A DNA stretch of 64,000 nucleotides from an uncultured Flavobacteriaceae bacterium (GCA_947493535.1 CANLRK010000004.1:98950-162949); one strand, 5' to 3'. Positions 48,361 through 58,776 are shown, numbered from the stretch's first letter. Translations and numbers: made by a program. Notes: generated from the sequence alone by a model not told the origin.

Positions 48361-49707
48361 ATGGAGGAACACATCATTATTATCGGAAATGGAATTTCAG
48401 GTATTACCTGCGCTAGGCACATTAGAAAAAATAGCAACAAGCGTATTACTGTAATTTCAGGTGAAAGTCCATATTTTTTTTCAAGAACAGCATTGATGTA
48501 TGTTTACATGGGACATTTAAAGTTTGAACACACCCAACCTTATGAGAAATGGTTTTGGAAAAAAAATAAAATTGAACTAATTCATAAATATGTTACTGAT
48601 ATAAACACCAATGATAACGAACTAATTTTTGAAGACAAAAGCACAATTCGTTATGATAAATTAATTATTGCCACTGGATCAAAACCAAATAAATTTAATT
48701 GGCCTGGACAAAACGCAAAAGGTGTTACTGGCATGTATCATAAACAAGATTTAGATTATATTGAAAAATATGCCGCTAACAGTGCCGATTGTAAACGCGC
48801 AGTAATAGTTGGTGGTGGACTAATAGGTATTGAATTAGCAGAAATGCTACACAGCAGAAACATACCCGTTACTTTTTTGGTAAGAGAACCAAGTTTTTGG
48901 AGCAATGTACTTCCTAAAGAAGAGTCTGAAATGATAAACCGTGAAATACGAGAGCATCATATAGATTTACGCTTAAACACAAACCTTAAACAAATTAATA
49001 CCGATACTAGCGGCAAAACTAACTCCATAACTATAGCTGAAACTAGTGAGCAAATTGTTTGCAATTTAGTAGGCTTAACTACAGGTGTAAGCCCTAATAT
49101 TAATTTTATAAAAAACACAAACATAAGCACTAATAAAGGAATATTAGTAAATAGTTTTTTAGAAACATCCGTTGAAAACATATATGCGATTGGTGATTGT
49201 GCAGAACTACAAAACCCCACAAACAATCGTAAAGCCATAGAAGCGGTATGGTACACTGGTAGAATGATGGGAGAAACGCTAGCGCAAACAATTTGCGGAA
49301 ATAAAACAGCTTATAAACCGGGACATTGGTTTAACTCAGCTAAATTTTTTAATATAGAATATCAAACTTATGGATGGGTATCTAACCAGCCTAAAACACA
49401 TGAAACTCACTTTTATTGGGAGCATGAAACAGAAAAAAAATGTATCCGCATAAATTATAACAAAACTACTCAAGAATTTATCGGCATTAACACTTTAGGC
49501 ATTAGAATGCGTCATAGTTTTTTTGAAAAAATACTTAACGAAAAAAAATCTGTTCAGTATGTTTTAGCTCATTTAGCCGACGCGAATTTTGATCCTGAGT
49601 TTTACACTTTGTATGAAAAAGAAATCGTTGCAAAGTTTAACAAAGAAAATAGTTGCACTATTCAATTAAAAAAGAAAAGTTGGAAACGCATTTTTTCAAA
49701 AGCATAG
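48361..49707 (+). CDS. NAD(P)/FAD-dependent oxidoreductase
   Basis: IIIGNGISGITCARHIRK, VIVGGGLIGIELAEML, IYAIGDCAEL. Confidence 0.93.
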   Translation: MEEHIIIIGNGISGITCARHIRKNSNKRITVISGESPYFFSRTALMYVYMGHLKFEHTQPYEKWFWKKNKIELIHKYVTDINTNDNELIFEDKSTIRYDKLIIATGSKPNKFNWPGQNAKGVTGMYHKQDLDYIEKYAANSADCKRAVIVGGGLIGIELAEMLHSRNIPVTFLVREPSFWSNVLPKEESEMINREIREHHIDLRLNTNLKQINTDTSGKTNSITIAETSEQIVCNLVGLTTGVSPNINFIKNTNISTNKGILVNSFLETSVENIYAIGDCAELQNPTNNRKAIEAVWYTGRMMGETLAQTICGNKTAYKPGHWFNSAKFFNIEYQTYGWVSNQPKTHETHFYWEHETEKKCIRINYNKTTQEFIGINTLGIRMRHSFFEKILNEKKSVQYVLAHLADANFDPEFYTLYEKEIVAKFNKENSCTIQLKKKSWKRIFSKA

Positions 49708-49708
49708 C

Positions 49709-51292
49709 ATGATTAAAACAATACAAAATACAGGACTCGTACTGTTACTCATAGGTTTTGGAATATTTATCAGTCTCCCTTTTTTGGGGTCATTTAAAAT
49801 TACTCCTGAAGTGTTTGAAGAACTTATTTCAGCTAACAATATTAAAAGTGAGTTATTTATTTCTAAGGTAAAAACAACAATTCTTAATAATGAATTCTCC
49901 TCTGCTTATAGCTTGTCATCAGAAATCACCACTGCTATAGAAAACGCAAATGCTCAACATTTAAAAAACAAAGAATTCAAACAAAAAATCTGGACTAACC
50001 CTGAGAGTCTTAGCTTTTCAATAATAAAAAAATCTGGTAACGGTTTTATTGCAACTAATAACACTTTACTCTGGTGGCTTACCTTTGGTTTAGCCATTAT
50101 AGGAGCATTATTATATAATATCCCTAAAGTAATTACGCTTGGCGCTAAAGGAATAAAAAACAACGGTATTTTTTCACATCCTTCAACCAACAGGGGGTGG
50201 ATAGGATGGATGGTGTTTATCTTTTTGATAGTTTTTTATATTGTACTGTATTTTAAACCTGCATATATAGTTAATTGGACATACCTAGTTGATACCACCA
50301 GTAAAGCTTTAAGCGGAAATGACGCAAGTCAATGGTTTTTATACGGTTACTTGTATACTGTTGTAATGTTTGTTATGGCTGTAAGAATGTATATCAAATA
50401 CCGCCATAATAACTATCAAATTTTACGCACTACCTCAGTATTGTTCTTTCAATTAGTTTTTGCTTTCTTAATTCCGGAAATCATGGTACGGTTTCAGTTA
50501 CCATGGTATGATTTCAAAAATGCTTTTCCTTTAGATTATGACTTTTTCTTTTCATGGAACTTAAAACAACTTATCAATACCGGAACTTTTGGTTTATTTA
50601 TTCTGGTATGGGGAATTGCACTCACTATTATAATTGTACCAATACTCACCTATTTTTTCGGAAAAAGATGGTATTGCTCTTGGGTATGCGGTTGTGGAGG
50701 CTTAGCCGAAACCCTTGGCGACCCATACCGACAATTATCAAATAAGTCTTTAAAAGCATGGCAACTGGAACGATGGGTTGTACATAGTGTATTGGTTTTT
50801 GCTTTATTGATGACAGCCATAACCTTGTATGCATTTTTTGCAGAAACAAAGGAAGTACTATTTATCAAAACACAAAACATTCAAGATGTTTACGGTTTTT
50901 TAATAGGCTCTATTTTTGCAGGAGTTATAGGTACCGGATTTTACCCTATTTTTGGCAATAGGGTTTGGTGTAGATTTGGATGTCCTTTAGCGGCTTACTT
51001 AGGCATTATTCAGCGGTTTAAATCTAGATTTAGAATTACAACAAACGGCGGACAATGTATTTCCTGTGGAAACTGCTCTACTTATTGCGAACAAGGTATT
51101 GATGTACGTGCTTATGCTCAAAAAGGAGAAAATATAGTACGGGCAAGTTGTGTTGGCTGTGGGGTTTGCGCTGCGGTTTGCCCGAGAGGAGTATTAAAAT
51201 TAGAGAATGGACCTGAAAGTGGTAGAATTAACCCTACAGAAGTATTACTTGGCAATGATATTGACTTAATGAATTATGTTAACAAGAAATAA
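49709..51292 (+). CDS. 4Fe-4S membrane polyferredoxin (NapH/NosR/CcoG-like)
   Basis: CSWVCGCGGLAET, CRFGCPLAAYLG, CISCGNCSTYCEQGID, CVGCGVCAAVCPRGVL. Confidence 0.9.
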   Translation: MIKTIQNTGLVLLLIGFGIFISLPFLGSFKITPEVFEELISANNIKSELFISKVKTTILNNEFSSAYSLSSEITTAIENANAQHLKNKEFKQKIWTNPESLSFSIIKKSGNGFIATNNTLLWWLTFGLAIIGALLYNIPKVITLGAKGIKNNGIFSHPSTNRGWIGWMVFIFLIVFYIVLYFKPAYIVNWTYLVDTTSKALSGNDASQWFLYGYLYTVVMFVMAVRMYIKYRHNNYQILRTTSVLFFQLVFAFLIPEIMVRFQLPWYDFKNAFPLDYDFFFSWNLKQLINTGTFGLFILVWGIALTIIIVPILTYFFGKRWYCSWVCGCGGLAETLGDPYRQLSNKSLKAWQLERWVVHSVLVFALLMTAITLYAFFAETKEVLFIKTQNIQDVYGFLIGSIFAGVIGTGFYPIFGNRVWCRFGCPLAAYLGIIQRFKSRFRITTNGGQCISCGNCSTYCEQGIDVRAYAQKGENIVRASCVGCGVCAAVCPRGVLKLENGPESGRINPTEVLLGNDIDLMNYVNKK

Positions 51293-51302
51293 CTTTGGTT
51301 AT

Positions 51303-51482
51303 ATGCAAAGAATAATATGTATAATTATAATTGCTTTACTTGGCTTATCATCGTGCAGACCAAGTTATATGCGCTGTCCTAAAAACAGACGCTGTGAAAT
51401 AACTCCATCTCTTAATAGGCCCTCTCAACAATTTTCAGAAGTAAATCTAGTTGCAAAAGAAGACACTTCATGTCAATTTTAA
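51303..51482 (+). CDS. Small Cys-containing lipoprotein (start trimmed to MQRIICII)
   Basis: Lipobox LGLSSC; RCPKNRRC motif; lies between two annotated genes in the same orientation. Confidence 0.6.
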   Translation: MQRIICIIIIALLGLSSCRPSYMRCPKNRRCEITPSLNRPSQQFSEVNLVAKEDTSCQF

Positions 51483-51509
51483 TATTTTTACATTTCTTAA
51501 TTTCAGCAA

Positions 51510-52199
51510 ATGCCTATAGTTAATGTAATTATTCCTGCTTTTAACGAAGAAGATTCTATTGCGAAAGTTATTGCAGAAATTCCTGATATGGTTTCAGAAA
51601 TTATTGTAGTTAACAACAACTCTACAGATAACACTGTGAGTGTTGCCCAAAAAGCAGGTGCTACAGTTTTAACAGAAACCAATAAAGGTTATGGCTATGC
51701 TTGCTTAAAAGGATTAAGCCATATAGCTTCCCTAAATAAAACTCCTGATATTATCGTATTTCTTGATGGAGATTACAGTGATTATCCAGGAGAATTAACT
51801 AAAGTTATCCATCCTATAATCCACAAAAACATCGATTTAGTTATTGGTGCTCGTGTGCCACAATTACGTGAAAAAGACGCTATTACTCCACAACAAATAT
51901 TCGGAAATTGGTTGGCTTGCTGGCTTATGAAGTTGTTTTTTAAAGCTCGATTTACCGATCTTGGCCCTTTTAGAGCTATAAAGTACGACAAACTTTTAGG
52001 TTTAAAAATGGAAGATAAAACCTATGGTTGGACAGTAGAAATGCAGCTTAAAGCTCTAAAACAGAACTTGTCATATACAGAAATACCTGTACACTATAAG
52101 AAAAGAATTGGGGTCTCAAAGGTGTCAGGTACAATAAAAGGTGCTATATTTGCAGGCGTTAAAATTTTAACGTGGATTTTTAAATACAGCCTCAAATAA
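51510..52199 (+). CDS. Glycosyltransferase family 2 (dolichyl/polyprenyl-phosphate sugar synthase-like)
   Basis: VNVIIPAFNEEDSIAKVI, VFLDGDYSDYP, FGNWLACWLMKLFF. Confidence 0.9.
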   Translation: MPIVNVIIPAFNEEDSIAKVIAEIPDMVSEIIVVNNNSTDNTVSVAQKAGATVLTETNKGYGYACLKGLSHIASLNKTPDIIVFLDGDYSDYPGELTKVIHPIIHKNIDLVIGARVPQLREKDAITPQQIFGNWLACWLMKLFFKARFTDLGPFRAIKYDKLLGLKMEDKTYGWTVEMQLKALKQNLSYTEIPVHYKKRIGVSKVSGTIKGAIFAGVKILTWIFKYSLK

Positions 52200-52201
52200 C
52201 A

Positions 52202-53719
52202 GTGGATAAAGCAATACTATACGGATCATACTTTATTATGGCGATATATTCTATATCGTTAATCATCATTCTTTTTTATGCCTTAGCGCAATTAAACCTG
52301 CTAATTAACTACCTAAAAGCATCGAAAAAAAAGAATAATGGCCCTATGTTTAATTTAGATAATCCTGATGAAGTTCCGTATGTAACAATACAGTTGCCAC
52401 TTTACAACGAATTGTACGTTGTAGAACGTTTACTAAATAATATTGCCGAAATTGATTATCCTAAAGACAAACTTGAAATTCAAGTTTTAGATGATTCTAC
52501 TGATGAATCTGTAGAAAGCAATGCAGAACTTGTGCAGGCTTTGCAACAAAAAGGCATCGATATATCTCATATAAGAAGAACAAATCGCGAAGGGTTTAAA
52601 GCTGGAGCATTAAAGGAAGGTTTAAAAATAGCTAAAGGGGAATTTATTGCCATTTTTGATGCTGATTTCCTACCTCAAAAAGATTGGTTACAAAAAACAG
52701 TGCCTTATTTTAAAGATAAAAAAATTGGTGTAGTACAAACGCGTTGGGGACACATAAACCGTAACTACTCCATTTTAACAAAAATACAAGCTTTTGCTTT
52801 AGATGCGCATTTTACTTTAGAGCAAGTAGGAAGAAACAGCAAAGGACATTTTATTAATTTTAATGGTACCGCTGGATTGTGGCGTAAAGAATGTATTTAC
52901 GACGCAGGAAATTGGGAAGGAGATACACTTACGGAAGATTTAGACTTAAGTTATCGAGCTCAACTAAAAAACTGGGCGTTTAAATACTTAGTTGATGTGG
53001 AAACGCCAGCGGAATTACCCGTAGTAATTAGTGCGGCACGCTCACAACAATTTCGTTGGAATAAAGGTGGCGCCGAAAATTTTCAGAAAATGTTTAAACG
53101 TGTTGTAAATTCTAAAAACTTATCTTTTAAAACTAAGTTTCATGGAGTAATGCACTTGTTAAACAGCACCATGTTTTTAAATGTTTTTATTGTTGCTATT
53201 TTAAGTGTTCCAATGCTATATATTAAAAACTATTACGGACACTTTCGCTCTTACTTTATAGTAATGAGTTTCTTTGTTACAAGCACACTTATTTTCTTTA
53301 TTTGTTATTGGTTTATGTACCGAAACCTAAACGGTAAAGGCTTTAAAAACTTTTTTAATTACATTGGTCATTTCTTTGCTTTTTTCTCTATTGCTATGGG
53401 GTTCTCTTTACATAATTCATTAGCTGTTTTAGAAGGACATAGAGGTAAAAAAAGTGAGTTTGTACGTACTCCAAAATTTAATATTAGCTCTTTAAAAGAC
53501 TCATGGAAAGGAAACAAATATTTAAGTAAGAATATTTCTAAAAATATTGTTATTGAAGGTTTACTACTGCTTTATTTTATTTTCGGATTAGCTAGTTCTT
53601 ATCTAGTAACTGTAATAGGCGGAGCTAAAGAAACTGATTTTGGATTAGTTCCTTTTCATTTAATGCTAGTTACTGGGTTTGGCTTTGTGTTTTACAAGTC
53701 AATCACATCAAAAGTGTAA
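52202..53719 (+). CDS. Membrane glycosyltransferase family 2 (cellulose synthase-like)
   Basis: YVTIQLPLYNE, IFDADFLP, TLTEDLDLSYRAQ, QQFRWNKGG; C-terminal TMs. Confidence 0.92.
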   Translation: MDKAILYGSYFIMAIYSISLIIILFYALAQLNLLINYLKASKKKNNGPMFNLDNPDEVPYVTIQLPLYNELYVVERLLNNIAEIDYPKDKLEIQVLDDSTDESVESNAELVQALQQKGIDISHIRRTNREGFKAGALKEGLKIAKGEFIAIFDADFLPQKDWLQKTVPYFKDKKIGVVQTRWGHINRNYSILTKIQAFALDAHFTLEQVGRNSKGHFINFNGTAGLWRKECIYDAGNWEGDTLTEDLDLSYRAQLKNWAFKYLVDVETPAELPVVISAARSQQFRWNKGGAENFQKMFKRVVNSKNLSFKTKFHGVMHLLNSTMFLNVFIVAILSVPMLYIKNYYGHFRSYFIVMSFFVTSTLIFFICYWFMYRNLNGKGFKNFFNYIGHFFAFFSIAMGFSLHNSLAVLEGHRGKKSEFVRTPKFNISSLKDSWKGNKYLSKNISKNIVIEGLLLLYFIFGLASSYLVTVIGGAKETDFGLVPFHLMLVTGFGFVFYKSITSKV

Positions 53720-53817
53720 TTACACTTAAAATAGATTAATTAAATTTCTTTACTTTTAATGCTTAACTAACCTAACAAGCTAGGGAGAAAAAAGAAATTA
53801 ATTAACACTATTACTTA

Positions 53818-55152
53818 ATGCCCCAATTCTTTTCGCAAAAACCATCTAACTACTCTTATTTTGTTTTTGCTGCAACAATACTAGGTTGCTCCTATTTTAG
53901 CTATTTTCTAGAGCGACAAAACTTTATACTGCTATTTAGCAGTTATACTACTCTGTCCCTGCTCTTTTTATACCTTATTCAACAGAATTTTTCATGGAAA
54001 ATACTCTTGTTATATTCAGTAGTAATAAGACTCGTTTTTATAGTAGCTACTCCTAACCTATCACAAGATTTTTACCGATTTATTTGGGATGGTCGAATGT
54101 TATTAAACGGTTTTAACCCATACCTATACTTACCTGAGTCTTTCTTGAATACAGGTTTATCTGCTCCTAATCAGGCTGCCGGTTTAATAAAAGGCATGGG
54201 GGCTTTAAATGCAAGTCATTATAGCAACTACCCTCCATTAAATCAGTTGTGTTTTTTTATAAGTGCCCTTATTGCAAACAACAGTATAATTGGTAGTATT
54301 ATCAGCCTGCGTTTACTTATAATTTTAGCCGATTTGGGAGTGCTTTATTTTGGTTCAAAATTATTGAAATCGCAACAATTAAACCCAAAATTTATTTTCA
54401 TTTATCTTCTTAACCCTTTAATACTTATAGAACTAACTGGAAATTTACACTTTGAAGGAGTAATGCTATTTTTTCTTATATGGGCATTATACTTACTACA
54501 AAAAAAACATTGGAAAACAGCAGCAATTATATTTGCCTTTTCTATAAATTTAAAATTACTCCCTTTACTATTTCTCCCTTTATTTTTCAAGTATTTCAAC
54601 ATTAAAAAACTTCTTGCTTTTTATGCAATTATAGCACTAACTACGCTAGCAGGTTTTACTCCTTTTCTTTGTGAAGAGCTAATTAGTAATTATTCTAAAA
54701 CCTTAAGCTTGTGGTTTGGAACATTTGAATTTAATGGAAGCCTTTATTTAATTGTTCGTGAAATTGGTTATTACATTAAAGGGTATAACATTATTCATAC
54801 TGTAGGTAAAATAACTCCTATTATTGTGCTTCTTTCAGTATTAATTATTTCTTTTACAAGAAACAACAAAAACACAAAGCAGCTTCTTACTAGCTTTTTA
54901 ATTGTGTTAAGCATTTATTTATTTACTTCAAGCACAATACATCCGTGGTATATTTCTATGTTATTATTATTAAGTATTTATACCAATTATAAATTCCCGT
55001 TAGTGTGGAGTTTCACAATTATCTTCAGCTATTCATTTTACAATAACGATGCATTCCTAAATAATTATTATCTAATTTTTATTGAATACGCAGTCGTATT
55101 TAGTTATATGATTTGGGAAATTTACACCTTAAAAAAGAAACAATTATGTTAA
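53818..55152 (+). CDS. Polytopic GT-C-type mannosyltransferase-like protein
   Basis: Multiple TMs; QDFYRFIWDGRMLLNGFNPYLYLP motif typical of polyprenol-P-dependent transferases. Confidence 0.75.
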   Translation: MPQFFSQKPSNYSYFVFAATILGCSYFSYFLERQNFILLFSSYTTLSLLFLYLIQQNFSWKILLLYSVVIRLVFIVATPNLSQDFYRFIWDGRMLLNGFNPYLYLPESFLNTGLSAPNQAAGLIKGMGALNASHYSNYPPLNQLCFFISALIANNSIIGSIISLRLLIILADLGVLYFGSKLLKSQQLNPKFIFIYLLNPLILIELTGNLHFEGVMLFFLIWALYLLQKKHWKTAAIIFAFSINLKLLPLLFLPLFFKYFNIKKLLAFYAIIALTTLAGFTPFLCEELISNYSKTLSLWFGTFEFNGSLYLIVREIGYYIKGYNIIHTVGKITPIIVLLSVLIISFTRNNKNTKQLLTSFLIVLSIYLFTSSTIHPWYISMLLLLSIYTNYKFPLVWSFTIIFSYSFYNNDAFLNNYYLIFIEYAVVFSYMIWEIYTLKKKQLC

Positions 55153-55946
55153 AAAAACTACGGTATTTAATTTACATACTAATCATAATATATATAGCAA
55201 TACTCACTTTTTTCTATTTTAATCAAGAAAAATTTTATTTTAACCCAAAAACCCTAGAAGCTAACTATAACTATAATTTTGTTACTGATTTTGAAGAGCT
55301 AAATATTTCTGTAGATCAAGACAATACTTTAAATGCTTTACTTTTTAAAGCACCTAATCCTAAAGGAGTAATATTATACTTTCACGGAAACGCTGGCGCT
55401 ATACATGAATGGGGCTTACGATCCAATTTATACACCAAGCATAATTATGACATTCTATTTGTTGATTACAGAGGCTACGGAAAAAACAACAACCAGATAA
55501 CTAGCGAACAAATTTTGCATAACGACGCACAAAAAGTGTATGACTTTTTAAAAAAAAGTTACCAAGAAAACGACATTATTGTACTTGGGTTTTCTATTGG
55601 CTCGGGTATAGCCGCTAAAGTAGCTGCAAACAACAATCCTAAACTATTAATATTAGAAGCACCCTACTATTCCTTTGAAAGTTTGGTACAACGGCTAGCC
55701 CCTTTTATCCCAAAGTTTTTAATCAATTATAAAATACCAACCCATAAATTTTTAAAACAAGTCACTTGTCCAATAGTTATTTTTCATGGTAAAGAAGATC
55801 AGTTAATTCCTGCCCAAGAAAATGCTGTACGATTAAAAAAGGAAACACCTAATGTTAATAATTTGTTTTTAATAGATAATTGCCACCATAATGGCATCTA
55901 TAAAACAGATTTTTACAATAGTGCTTTAGAAAAATTACTCAATTAA
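55146..55946 (+). CDS. Alpha/beta hydrolase (start trimmed to MLKKLRYL, overlapping the upstream stop)
   Basis: YFHGNAGAIHEWG, FVDYRGYGK, VLGFSIGSGIAAK, ILEAPYYS. Confidence 0.9.
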   Translation: MLKKLRYLIYILIIIYIAILTFFYFNQEKFYFNPKTLEANYNYNFVTDFEELNISVDQDNTLNALLFKAPNPKGVILYFHGNAGAIHEWGLRSNLYTKHNYDILFVDYRGYGKNNNQITSEQILHNDAQKVYDFLKKSYQENDIIVLGFSIGSGIAAKVAANNNPKLLILEAPYYSFESLVQRLAPFIPKFLINYKIPTHKFLKQVTCPIVIFHGKEDQLIPAQENAVRLKKETPNVNNLFLIDNCHHNGIYKTDFYNSALEKLLN

Positions 55947-55980
55947 AAAACCCTTTAGGTATTAATACTTAAAGGGCTTA
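55946..55980. terminator. Bidirectional hairpin between convergent genes
   Basis: CCCTTTAGGTATT/AATACTTAAAGGG stem with one wobble. Confidence 0.7.
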
Positions 55981-56003
55981 GTAGATACCTAGCATAAAAT
56001 ATT

Positions 56004-56846
56004 TTATTTAAAATGCTTTAAATTAATTACCTCTTTTTCAGTAAGATGTTTCCAATGGCCTCTTGGAATATCTTTTTTGGTTAAATCTCCTATCATTACG
56101 CAGTCTACTTTCAATAAATCATAGCCTAAATGCTCAAAAATAGTTCTTAAAACACCGTTACCTGTGTTTAAAATAGCTATTCCTATTTCCTTTTTAGGAG
56201 CATTATTGATGTATGAGGCTTCAACTACGGTAATTTTTTTACCTTCTACGGTAATTCCGTCTTGAATTTTCTTTAAATCTTCTTGTTTCAAATTCTTATC
56301 TAATTCTACATGAAACAATCTTTGTACTCCTGTTTTAGAGTTGGTAAACTTTTTGGTTAACTCATCATCATTTGTAAACAACAATAAGCCTGTAGAGTTT
56401 CTTCCTAAACGTCCAATTGGTTTTATTCTTGAACTTGTAGCATTAGCAACCAAATCCATTACGGTTTTCCCTTTACTCTCACTTGTAGTTGTAGCAAAAC
56501 CTTTTGGTTTATTTAATAATACATATGCTTTCTTTTCTGGGTTAATTCTAGCACCATCAAAACGCACTTCATCATTAAGTTTTACCCTATACCCCATCTC
56601 TGTAACTACTTTACCATTAACAGTAACGCTACCTATAGAAATGTGCATATCAGCCTCACGACGTGAGCAAATACCAGAATTTGCTATATATTTATTCAAA
56701 CGAATTTCACCAGACTCTGATTTTTTTACTGTTGCTTGCTTTACTGAAGCTTTAGGCTTTTGCGCACGTGATTTTGGTGCGGAAGCTTTTTTATAAGAAT
56801 CATTTGTATACTTCCTCTTCCCAGTGTTCTTTCTTTCGTGTGACAT
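56004..56846 (-). CDS. 23S rRNA pseudouridine synthase (RluB/RsuA family) with basic N-terminal extension
   Basis: S4 domain RLNKYIANSGICSRREAD; KPIGRLGRNSTGLLLFTND. Confidence 0.93.
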   Translation of the reverse strand: MSHERKNTGKRKYTNDSYKKASAPKSRAQKPKASVKQATVKKSESGEIRLNKYIANSGICSRREADMHISIGSVTVNGKVVTEMGYRVKLNDEVRFDGARINPEKKAYVLLNKPKGFATTTSESKGKTVMDLVANATSSRIKPIGRLGRNSTGLLLFTNDDELTKKFTNSKTGVQRLFHVELDKNLKQEDLKKIQDGITVEGKKITVVEASYINNAPKKEIGIAILNTGNGVLRTIFEHLGYDLLKVDCVMIGDLTKKDIPRGHWKHLTEKEVINLKHFK

Positions 56847-56902
56847 ATCTAAGTAATTTTGCGCAAAGGTATTGCTAATTATTATAATATTTATACATGC
56901 TC

Positions 56903-57826
56903 TTATAAAACATTCATCAATTCCTGAAACTTATTTAATAATATGTTTGGCTTAATTAATAAGATACTAAAAGCACCTACTACTAACACAAGTTTTAATA
57001 AATTATGTAATAAAATATAATCTGACTTTTTAGAAGACCACCATAACATTAGCAAAAAAAACAGCAGCAATACATTAGCAAGATAAAAATACCAATACAT
57101 CATTCCTACCCTAAACAACGCTGTAATTAATACAGATGTGGCAATAGTAAAAACCAGTAATACACTTATTATTTGCTTGGTTATTTTAACACCATATGCA
57201 ACCGGTATTGTTTGATAATTTAATGTTAAATCACCTTTTATATTCTCCAAATCTTTGGTAATTTCTCTAATAGATATAATCAATGCTAAAAACACTCCGT
57301 GAAAAAAAACTACTGTTTCAAAATTTTTGTAATACACAAACACAATGAAGAATGGGGCTATTGCTAAAGATGAAGCTACCAAATTTCCTATAAAAGGGTA
57401 CTTTTTAAGCTTATGGGAATAAAACCATATCATGAAAATGTAAGACGAAAAAAACAATACGGCTTTAAATGATACATAACTTGCCAATATTACTGTAACA
57501 ATATTCAATACAAAATAAACTGACAACTTTGTATTTTGACTTACCAACCTATCTAACATAGATTTTTTAGGCCTATTAATTAAATCTTTTTCGGTATCGT
57601 AAAAATTATTGATAATGTATCCTGCAGCAACAACTAAAGCAGTAGCAAGTACAAGTACAAATAAGAACTTATCCAACACAACCTCTTTAGGCGACGTGTT
57701 TTTTGATAATATGTAAATTGATGATAAATATTGAGCAAGTACTATAAACATAATATTATAGCCTCTTACTACGGAAAACAAACTAAAAAGTTTCTTTAAG
57801 AAAAGTTTGTTTTTGCGTGACAGCAT
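56903..57826 (-). CDS. UbiA family prenyltransferase (geranylgeranylglycerol-phosphate geranylgeranyltransferase-like)
   Basis: NNFYDTEKDLINRPKKSM and REITKDLENIKGD motifs. Confidence 0.85.
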   Translation of the reverse strand: MLSRKNKLFLKKLFSLFSVVRGYNIMFIVLAQYLSSIYILSKNTSPKEVVLDKFLFVLVLATALVVAAGYIINNFYDTEKDLINRPKKSMLDRLVSQNTKLSVYFVLNIVTVILASYVSFKAVLFFSSYIFMIWFYSHKLKKYPFIGNLVASSLAIAPFFIVFVYYKNFETVVFFHGVFLALIISIREITKDLENIKGDLTLNYQTIPVAYGVKITKQIISVLLVFTIATSVLITALFRVGMMYWYFYLANVLLLFFLLMLWWSSKKSDYILLHNLLKLVLVVGAFSILLIKPNILLNKFQELMNVL

Positions 57827-57837
57827 ACGGATGAGTT

Positions 57838-58776
57838 TTAGAAGTTATACACCACTTCTAACTTATAATCCTTAAGTAATTCTTTCGTCTTGTTAAAATC
57901 TTCAGTAAACCCAAGAATATAACCTCCACCACCAGATCCGCATAGTTTTAAGTAATAATCATTGGTTTCAATGCCTTGCTTCCATAACTGATGGAACTGT
58001 TCCGGAATCATTGGCTTAAAATTATTAAGCACTACTTTAGACAACTGTTTTACATTATTAAATAACGAACCTATATTCCCCTTTAAAAAATCATCTATAC
58101 AAGCATCTGTATGTTTTGTGAACTGTGTTTTAAGCATATTCCTAAACCCTTCTTGCTTCATGTTTTCCATAAAGATATTCACCATAGGGGCTGTTTCACC
58201 TATCATTCCTGAGTCTAACAAAAATACGGCTCCTTTGCCTTTAGTTTCTTGCGACGGTAATCCAGTTGGTTCAATACTATCTTTTGAATTGATTAAAATT
58301 GGTAAACTCAAATAGCTATTTAACGGGTCTAAACCAGAGCTTTTCCCATGAAAAAAAGATTCCATTTGCGCAAAAATCTCTTTTAACTGTAATAGCTTTT
58401 CACGCGTTAAGTTTTCTAAAACAGTTATTTTATTTTTCGCATACTTATCATATACAGAAGCAACTAAAGCTCCCGAGCTTCCTACACCGTAACCTTGCGG
58501 TATAGACGAATCAAAATACATCCCTTTTTTAAGATCTTGCTTTAATGCCTCTATATTAAAAACAGCAGCACTTCTGTTTCCGTCTTGCAAACGCTCTAAA
58601 TGTTTTGCAAATTCAAATAAACTTTGGTTTGATTTTTTAGCTTCTTCCGATTGATTTTCATCAAGCTTTAATGCTCCGTTATAAAAATTATATGGTATTG
58701 AAAGCCCTTTAGAATCTTTAATAATTCCGTACTCTCCAAATAATAAAATCTTCGAATAAAAAAGAGGTCCTTTCAT
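57838..58776 (-). CDS. GHMP kinase, GYDIA-type (mevalonate kinase-like)
   Basis: KILLFGEYGIIKDS; PQGYGVGSSGALVASVY; GSGGGGYILGF. Confidence 0.88.
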   Translation of the reverse strand: MKGPLFYSKILLFGEYGIIKDSKGLSIPYNFYNGALKLDENQSEEAKKSNQSLFEFAKHLERLQDGNRSAAVFNIEALKQDLKKGMYFDSSIPQGYGVGSSGALVASVYDKYAKNKITVLENLTREKLLQLKEIFAQMESFFHGKSSGLDPLNSYLSLPILINSKDSIEPTGLPSQETKGKGAVFLLDSGMIGETAPMVNIFMENMKQEGFRNMLKTQFTKHTDACIDDFLKGNIGSLFNNVKQLSKVVLNNFKPMIPEQFHQLWKQGIETNDYYLKLCGSGGGGYILGFTEDFNKTKELLKDYKLEVVYNF

